Source of the DNA: JBGFRR01 sp041695045
GTDB lineage: Bacteria > Bacteroidota > Ignavibacteria > UBA10030
Length of the DNA: 64,000 bases
NCBI GenBank assembly: GCA_041695045.1
Contig: JBGFRR010000151.1
Span: forward strand, 12,416-76,415
Direction: 5' to 3'
The notes under the pieces: generated by a model
What the model saw: only the letters and a program-made list of their open reading frames with translations
What the model was told of the DNA's origin: nothing
Databases searched by the model: none
Program-made: the position numbers and the translations under genes
In this document: piece by piece, positions 59,087 to 64,000 of the stretch
Layout of the letters: every line of letters begins with the position of its first letter
Position numbering within the stretch: position 1 is the stretch's first letter

Positions 59087-60892
59087 ATGTTCGAAGACCG
59101 CACCATAGGTTCCCCTTCACGACGGCTGGTCGTCCGCATTGTCGTCGGCCTTATGCTGCTGGTGCTGTTTGTCCAGCTTGCCCATGTACAGCTTTTCTCG
59201 CATATCGAATTCGGGAAGAGGTCCGAGGAAAACAGTGTGCGCCCGATCATGCAGGAACCGGTGCGCGGCTACATGTACGACCGCCGTGGACGCCTGCTCG
59301 TCGACGTCGGCCCGCTGTACTCCGTGACCGTAACGCCGGCGGAGTTCGACATGCAGCGCCTCTCTCTGCTCGCGTCCATCCTCGGCATGATGGAGAAGGA
59401 ACTCTCCGACCGCATTGCACAGGGACGTTCGCACTCCCGATTCCTCCCCACGCGCGTCAAACGCGACGTCGATTTTGAAACACTCTCCGCCCTCGAGGAG
59501 CGTCTCTTCCTTCTTCCCGGCGTCGATTATCAGGTTGAGTCGAAGCGCACCTATCCCTCCTCCCTCCGTTCCATTCATCTTTTTGGTTACGTGCGGGAAA
59601 TTTCGGACGTCCAGCTTGCTCGCTCGGGCGACATCTATCGGCAGGGAGATTTCATCGGCACGGCGGGACTAGAGGCAAGTTACGAATCGCTCCTGCGCGG
59701 CGAAAAGGGGTTCCAATTCTTCTCCGTCAACGCTCTGGGGCAGGTGATCGGGAGTTTTGAGGATGGCCGCAACGATCGCGTGTCGAAAGAAGGATTCGAC
59801 CTCATCCTCGGCCTCGACCTCGGTGTGCAGGCGCTGGCAGAATCGCTCATGGCCGACTATCGCGGCGCGCTTGTGGCGATCGACCCATCGGACGGTTCTG
59901 TAATTGCCATGGTGAGCAAACCGGATTTCGACCCCTCCATCCTCAGCGGCCTCACGCCCGCGCAAACATGGAGCAGGCTCGACAACGACCCGTCCAAACT
60001 GCTCTTCAATCGCGCCACCATGACGCGCTATCCTCCGGGCTCGACGTTCAAGATGGTGCTTGCCGCCGCTGCCTTGCACGAGGGAATCATCGACGAGAAG
60101 TTTCGCATTCAGTGCACGGGGGGATTCCGGTTCGGCAACCGCATCTTCAAAGACCTCAAAGTGCACGGCTCCACGAATGTGGTGGAGGCAATTCAAAAAT
60201 CCTGCAATGTGTTTTTCTACCAGCTCATGCTTCGTGTCGGCCTCGACCCGTGGGTGAAGTACGCACGCACATTCGGCTTTGGGCAACCGACGAGGATTGA
60301 TATTCGGGAGGAAACTGCGGGCCTGATTCCCGACGTCGACCATTACAATCGCGTGTACGGCAAAGGACGCTGGACGCAGGGATATCTTGTGAGCCTGGGC
60401 ATCGGGCAGGGGGAAGTCGGTGTTTCGCCGCTCCAAATGGCTGTGTTTGCAGCTTCCCTGTCAAACGGCGGCGTGTGGCATCAGCCGCGTGCGGTGGTGA
60501 AGATTCGAAACAAGCGAACCCATCGCGAGGACGAGGTACAGCACTCGAGCAGACCCGTGGGCATTCGTGCCGATGTCATGGAGGCCATACGCGAAGGCAT
60601 GCGACGCGTGGTGGAAGAACCTGGGGGAACCGGCTACGCGGCGCGCATTCGAGGAATTGCTTCGGCGGGAAAAACGGGAACAGCCGAAAATCCCCACGGC
60701 GACGACCACGCATGGTACATCGGCTTTGCGCCATACGATAACCCGATGATTGCCATTGCCGTACTGTTGGAGAATGCAGGATTCGGCGGGGCGAAGGCCG
60801 CGCCGATTGCCGGCGCCGTGATGGCGCGATATCTGCAATCGTATCGCGGCGTCGTTTCGCCGCTCGAAGAAAGAAATGTTGTGTCTCGATAA
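59087..60892 (+). CDS. mrdA: Penicillin-binding protein 2 (peptidoglycan transpeptidase)
   Basis: 601 residues: one N-terminal membrane helix (about 17-35), the pedestal domain (GYMYDRRGRLLVDV), and a transpeptidase domain with SxxK in GSTFKM (about 317-322), SxN in SCN (about 372) and KTGT (about 527). It cross-links peptidoglycan during elongation together with RodA, encoded next. Confidence 0.95.
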   Translation: MFEDRTIGSPSRRLVVRIVVGLMLLVLFVQLAHVQLFSHIEFGKRSEENSVRPIMQEPVRGYMYDRRGRLLVDVGPLYSVTVTPAEFDMQRLSLLASILGMMEKELSDRIAQGRSHSRFLPTRVKRDVDFETLSALEERLFLLPGVDYQVESKRTYPSSLRSIHLFGYVREISDVQLARSGDIYRQGDFIGTAGLEASYESLLRGEKGFQFFSVNALGQVIGSFEDGRNDRVSKEGFDLILGLDLGVQALAESLMADYRGALVAIDPSDGSVIAMVSKPDFDPSILSGLTPAQTWSRLDNDPSKLLFNRATMTRYPPGSTFKMVLAAAALHEGIIDEKFRIQCTGGFRFGNRIFKDLKVHGSTNVVEAIQKSCNVFFYQLMLRVGLDPWVKYARTFGFGQPTRIDIREETAGLIPDVDHYNRVYGKGRWTQGYLVSLGIGQGEVGVSPLQMAVFAASLSNGGVWHQPRAVVKIRNKRTHREDEVQHSSRPVGIRADVMEAIREGMRRVVEEPGGTGYAARIRGIASAGKTGTAENPHGDDHAWYIGFAPYDNPMIAIAVLLENAGFGGAKAAPIAGAVMARYLQSYRGVVSPLEERNVVSR

Positions 60893-60931
60893 CAATAGAA
60901 CAATAAGGAATGCTTCGCCCACGCACATGTC

Positions 60932-60967
60932 GTCCCCCTCTGAGGGGGGACCTGCCTGCCGGCAGGC
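60932..60967. repeat. Palindromes between mrdA and rodA
   Basis: GTCCCCCTC-T-GAGGGGGGAC-like hairpin (60932-60951), then GCCTGCC-GGCAGGC (60954-60967). Confidence 0.7.
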
Positions 60968-61100
60968 GCGAAGCGCTTTTCAGCGACGCAGGGGGTCTCA
61001 CACCGTGCAGCAATATGCAACATTCCTTTGTTGACACTGGACTCGCTCAACGAGGCACCAGACCCATCCGCGCGTCAGCGTGAGACAATGGAACGATAGC

Positions 61101-62318
61101 ATGTTTGAGTATTTCAAAGAATACTTCGACTTCAGAGGGCTTGTGCTCTGCGCGGCGTTGGTCGCCGCAGGACTCATCTCGCTCTACAGCGCAACGTACG
61201 ATGCGGGCGCTGCTGCGATTTATCAGCGACAAACGTATTGGGTGGCAGCAGGGTTCGTGGCGATGATGGTTGCGGCGTTGTTTCCGTTCCGGACGCTGCA
61301 GCGGTTGGCAATTCCGACCTACGTCCTCTCGCTCCTGTTGCTCGTTGCGGTGTTAGTGTTCGGGAAGACGATTTCCGGGTCGAGAAGCTGGTTTGGGTTT
61401 GGAGCGTACGGCATTCAGCCGTCGGAATTGGTCAAGGTCGCCACAGTACTCGCGCTGGCGGCCTTCCTCGCCCGCTCCGATGTTTCCCTCGTACGACTCC
61501 GCCACCTGCTCGTTGCGCTCGGCATCGTGCTGATTCCGGTTGCCCTCATCCTTGCGCAGCCGGACCTTGGAACAGCGCTCGTTTTCTTTGCGATGCTACT
61601 TCCCGTGCTTTTCTGGGCCGGTGCTCCTCATTTCATCGTTTGCGCGTTGTTGGCTCCGGTTATCGTTGGAGCGGGGGCGCTCTTCGGCACCACCGTCTTC
61701 CTCGTTTCGATCGGCGTTGTCGGCGTGATGTTGTATGCAACACACGAGAACAAGTTTGCGCTCGCATCCATCTTCGGCTTGATGGTGGCGGTGGGCCTCT
61801 CCGTACAAGCCGTGTACGCGCGGCTTCCGGTGTACCAGCAAAAGCGGATTGCGACGTTCATCAACCCGGAGTCCGATCCGCTCGGCGCCGGATACAACGT
61901 CATTCAGGCAAAGGTTGCCATCGGCTCCGGCGGATGGGCGGGGAAGGGCTACTTGCAGGGAACGCAAACGCAGCTGAACTTCATTCCAGAGCAGTGGACG
62001 GATTTCATTTTCTGCGTACCGGGTGAAGAGTTCGGTTTCATCGGCGCATCGCTCATCCTCGTGCTGTTCGGACTGTTTCTCTTCCACGGCATCGGTATCG
62101 CGTCGGCATCCAAGAATCCGTTCTCGAGCATTGCGGCGGTCGGTTTCGTCGGCATCGTTGCAACGCACCTGCTCATCAACGTCGGTATGTCGCTGGGGAT
62201 TTTGCCGGTCATTGGGCTTCCACTCCCCTTCCTCAGCTACGGCGGCTCAGCTCTTCTCGCCAACATGACGATGGTCGGCTTGCTGATGAACTTCTACGCC
62301 AACCGGAAGGAGCATTGA
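61101..62318 (+). CDS. rodA: Rod shape-determining protein RodA (SEDS glycosyltransferase)
   Basis: 405 residues, about ten membrane helices. SEDS motifs: GSRSWFGFGAYGIQPSE, KVAIGSGGWAGKGYLQGTQTQ with LNFIPEQWTDFIF, and the C-terminal GLPLPFLSYGGSALL. It polymerises glycan strands with PBP2. ATG 61101 is chosen over a GTG at 61080, since MFEYFKEYFDFRG begins the first helix correctly. Confidence 0.95.
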   Translation: MFEYFKEYFDFRGLVLCAALVAAGLISLYSATYDAGAAAIYQRQTYWVAAGFVAMMVAALFPFRTLQRLAIPTYVLSLLLLVAVLVFGKTISGSRSWFGFGAYGIQPSELVKVATVLALAAFLARSDVSLVRLRHLLVALGIVLIPVALILAQPDLGTALVFFAMLLPVLFWAGAPHFIVCALLAPVIVGAGALFGTTVFLVSIGVVGVMLYATHENKFALASIFGLMVAVGLSVQAVYARLPVYQQKRIATFINPESDPLGAGYNVIQAKVAIGSGGWAGKGYLQGTQTQLNFIPEQWTDFIFCVPGEEFGFIGASLILVLFGLFLFHGIGIASASKNPFSSIAAVGFVGIVATHLLINVGMSLGILPVIGLPLPFLSYGGSALLANMTMVGLLMNFYANRKEH

Positions 62319-62401
62319 CGCATGCATCCGAGCCTTGAAGGAGAGCCTGACATTCATGATCGGCAGGTCAAGAGCACCGTACATCATTGTTGAGAAGTCC
62401 C

Positions 62402-62513
62402 GTCCCGAACAAAGTTCGGGACGAGGATGCTCGTTCCGTTCTGTGAACGGAACGGCAATCTGTTCATGCGGGATTGGAATTTTCAGGATCCCGCTGAGCG
62501 AAGCGAAAGCGGG
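62402..62513. repeat. Three palindromes between rodA and the kinase remnant
   Basis: GTCCCGAAC-AAA-GTTCGGGAC (62402-62422), GTTCCGTTC-TGT-GAACGGAAC (62433-62453) and CCCGCT...AGCGGG (62490-62513). Otherwise 62319-62524 is featureless. Confidence 0.8.
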
Positions 62514-62524
62514 AGGCGCATGTC

Positions 62525-62638
62525 ATGATCGGCCAAACAATTTCACACTATCAGATTCTTGAAAAGTTGGGAGAGGGTGGCATGGGCGTCGTGTACAAAG
62601 CCCACGATACCAAGCTTGACCGCCTTGTGTCGCTAGTG
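62525..62638 (+). pseudogene. Serine/threonine protein kinase, N-terminal remnant
   Basis: The first 37 codons read MIGQTISHYQILEKLGEGG and continue MGVVYKAHDTKLDRLV, the glycine-rich nucleotide loop of a PknB-type kinase. At 62639 the frame enters palindromes and then transposase sequence. No catalytic Lys or later kinase motif remains. Confidence 0.85.
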
Positions 62639-62683
62639 TTCCCCGAAGGGGAAAGAGATTCCAACCGAGGGCGTCGCCCTCGG
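62639..62683. repeat. Two palindromes at the kinase-RAYT junction
   Basis: TTCCCC-GAA-GGGGAA (62639-62653) and CCGAGGGCG-T-CGCCCTCGG (62665-62683), both read through in frame from the kinase remnant into the RAYT fragment. Confidence 0.85.
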
Positions 62684-62704
62684 AAATTCCCATACCAAAG
62701 GATG

Positions 62705-62890
62705 CTCACCAAGTTCGCGTGGCAGAACGGATACGGTGCATTCTCTGTGGGCCAGTCGGAGGTTGAACGCGTGCGAGCGTACATCGCTGGACAGGAGGAG
62801 CATCATAGGAAGAGAACATTTCAGGATGAATACCGTGCCTTCCTCAAGAAGTATGGTGTGGACTACGATGAACGGTATGTGTGGGATTGA
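62705..62890 (+). pseudogene. REP-associated tyrosine transposase (RAYT/TnpA_REP), C-terminal fragment
   Basis: About 61 codons (KFAWQNGYGAFSVGQSEVER, YIAGQEEHHRKRTFQDEYRAF, DERYVW) match the C-terminal part of IS200-like RAYT proteins. The HUH and catalytic Tyr region is missing. RAYTs mobilise REP palindromes; this copy lies directly against two such palindromes. Confidence 0.75.
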
Positions 62891-62947
62891 CTCTGGTATT
62901 CATGGTATGTCACCCTTTCAGGGTTTCCTACACTCTATCGAATAAGA

Positions 62948-63058
62948 GGTTGGGACGTTTGTCCCAACCTGGACTATCTGACCCCTTCGGGGTCTTTTGG
63001 CTAGCAAAAAAACGACAGGTCAAACAATCTCTCACTATCCCGCTAAATAACAGCGGGA
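62948..63058. repeat. Palindromes downstream of the RAYT fragment
   Basis: GGTTGGGAC-GTTT-GTCCCAACC (62948-62969), GACCCC-TTC-GGGGTC (62980-62994) and TCCCGCT...AGCGGGA (63038-63058). The stretch 62891-63104 holds no gene. Confidence 0.8.
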
Positions 63059-63104
63059 CGCTCAAAAGCAGGCAAGAGGCACAAAGTCTTGGCGTTGCAT
63101 TGCG

Positions 63105-63254
63105 TTCTTGGTAGTTCACCTGTAACCGCAATGAACGTTGAGTGTGATGTTTGGTTCCTTTTGCTTGTTCGTATTGCTGTTCCCATACTTCGAGGACTTC
63201 CAACGGTGTTCGGTATCCCAAGATCTGGTGAATGCGCTCCGTGTTGTAAAAAAC
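63105..63254 (-). pseudogene. rve-type transposase (IS3/IS481-like), C-terminal remnant
   Basis: The minus strand encodes FYNTERIHQILGYRTPLEVL, the typical end of an integrase-core transposase, followed by EVWEQQYEQ. It is cut at its 5' side by the palindrome CCCCGCTTTGGGG, beyond which a reverse transcriptase starts on the other strand. Confidence 0.75.
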
Positions 63255-63271
63255 CCACCCCGCTTTGGGGG

Positions 63272-64000
63272 GTTCGACGAGTCCACATTCCCAAAGACAA
63301 TGGAGGGAAGCGTCCGCTGGGCATTCCAGCGGTGGAGGATAAGATTGTGCACATGGGAATAACGAAGATTTTAGAAGCCATCTTCGAGCCGCAGTTTCTG
63401 GAATGTTCCTATGGGTTCAGACCGGGGCGCAGCTGCCATACGGCACTCAATCGGGTGGACAAGGTCATCATGACCAAACCCATCAACTATATCGTGGACG
63501 CCGACATCAAAGGGTTCTTTGACACGGTAGACCACAAATGGATGGTTGAGTGTCTGAAGCAGCGCATCGCCGACGGGAACTTTCTGAGGCTGATTGTCCG
63601 CTTTCTCAAGCCCGGAATACTGGAGGAAGGGAACTACTACGAGACGGAGCAGGGGACACCGCAAGGTGGCATTCTGAGTCCGCTCTTGAGTAACATCTAC
63701 CTTCACTACGTGCTGGATTTGTGGGTAGAGAGGAAGCCGAAGAAGGAGTGTCGGGGTTATGTGGAGGAGATTCGGTATGCAGATGACTTTATCATCTGCG
63801 TACAGAGTAAAGCAGAAAGAGAACGAGTGATGGCTGAGCTCAGGGAACGACTGGCGAAATTCGGCTTAAGGCTCTCGGAAGAGAAGACGCGCCTGGTCGA
63901 GTTTGGGCGTTATGCACAGCAGAATGCGAAACGACGCGAGGCGAAGCCTGCAACGTTCGACTTTCTCGGCTTCACACATTACTGCGACCGGACGCGGCGC
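63272..64000 (+). pseudogene. ltrA: Group II intron reverse transcriptase/maturase, 5'-truncated, runs off window
   Basis: 243 open codons to the window edge: KRPLGIPAVEDKIVHMGI and ECSYGFRPGRSCHTAL (RT blocks 2-3), DIKGFFDTVDH, GTPQGGILSPLLSNIYL, and the catalytic YADD in RYADDFIICV. The N-terminal RT-0/RT-1 region is missing; the frame begins at the palindrome shared with the transposase remnant. The maturase and any endonuclease domain would lie beyond 64000. Confidence 0.85.

Noticed and set aside
1..64000. tRNA or rRNA genes
   Set aside because: No cloverleaf with a CCA-proximal TTCGA arm or rRNA signature was recognised by eye in the intergenic stretches; a dedicated scan could still find one.

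Overview
The window looks like a chromosomal segment of a GC-rich bacterium of the Bacteroidota/Chlorobiota/Ignavibacteriota assemblage. The evidence is the gene families: TonB-dependent receptors with a carboxypeptidase-regulatory-like plug, a HmuY-like lipoprotein, an S46 peptidase, a DUF2851 protein, a histone-H1-like protein, the secreted 'asparagine synthetase B'-like family, and a dxr-rseP pair. Many genes have clear AGGAGG-type ribosome binding sites, which argues against a typical Bacteroidia. The placement is inferred from family content only; there is no rRNA gene in the window.

Layout: 1-5 kb, a 3'-truncated S46 peptidase, a small membrane protein and an active/inactive pair of secreted M16 peptidases. 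5-9 kb, a decay zone with palindromic repeats, broken toxin-antitoxin genes (MNT/HEPN, HigBA), an IS4-type transposase fragment that cuts a metallopeptidase gene, and a frameshifted beta-propeller lipoprotein. 9-16.4 kb, an assimilatory sulfate reduction operon (sulfite reductase, APS reductase, fused APS kinase/ATP sulfurylase, siroheme synthase, sulfite exporters) preceded by a cysteine-rich leader peptide and an intrinsic terminator. 16.5-29.7 kb, a long minus-strand block: FecA-like receptor, DoxX, cupin, PhnDCE-type ABC transporter, HmuR-like receptor, HmuY-like lipoprotein, two exported CbiX/CbiK-type chelatases, a methyltransferase and an MtrA/DUF4346 protein. I read it as a metal or tetrapyrrole acquisition region.

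30-44 kb carries SDR, deoxyhypusine-synthase-like, histone-like and GH20 genes, a 2-oxoacid:ferredoxin oxidoreductase with a beta-gamma fusion behind a possible sigma-54 promoter, a TauE/DUF1634 pair, dcd, pyrF, DUF2851, and three tandem Uma2 genes of identical length. 44-57 kb holds a secreted 'asparagine synthetase B'-like protein, a TPR protein, dxr, rseP, and a four-gene envelope module (secreted protein, FecR protein, outer-membrane barrel, CHASE2 adenylate cyclase). 57-62.3 kb has a radical SAM/SPASM protein and mreD-mrdA-rodA for cell elongation. 62.3-64 kb is a mosaic of mobile-element remnants (RAYT C-terminus, rve transposase C-terminus, group II intron reverse transcriptase) joined at palindromes.

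Two themes stand out. First, an apparent cysteine attenuator upstream of the cysteine biosynthesis operon. Second, a population of short GC-rich palindromes, several lying in frame inside protein genes, with a remnant of a REP-associated tyrosine transposase in the same window. The exported-chelatase/HmuRY/PhnDCE block and the FecR-barrel-CHASE2-cyclase module are the best candidates for poorly described multi-gene systems.
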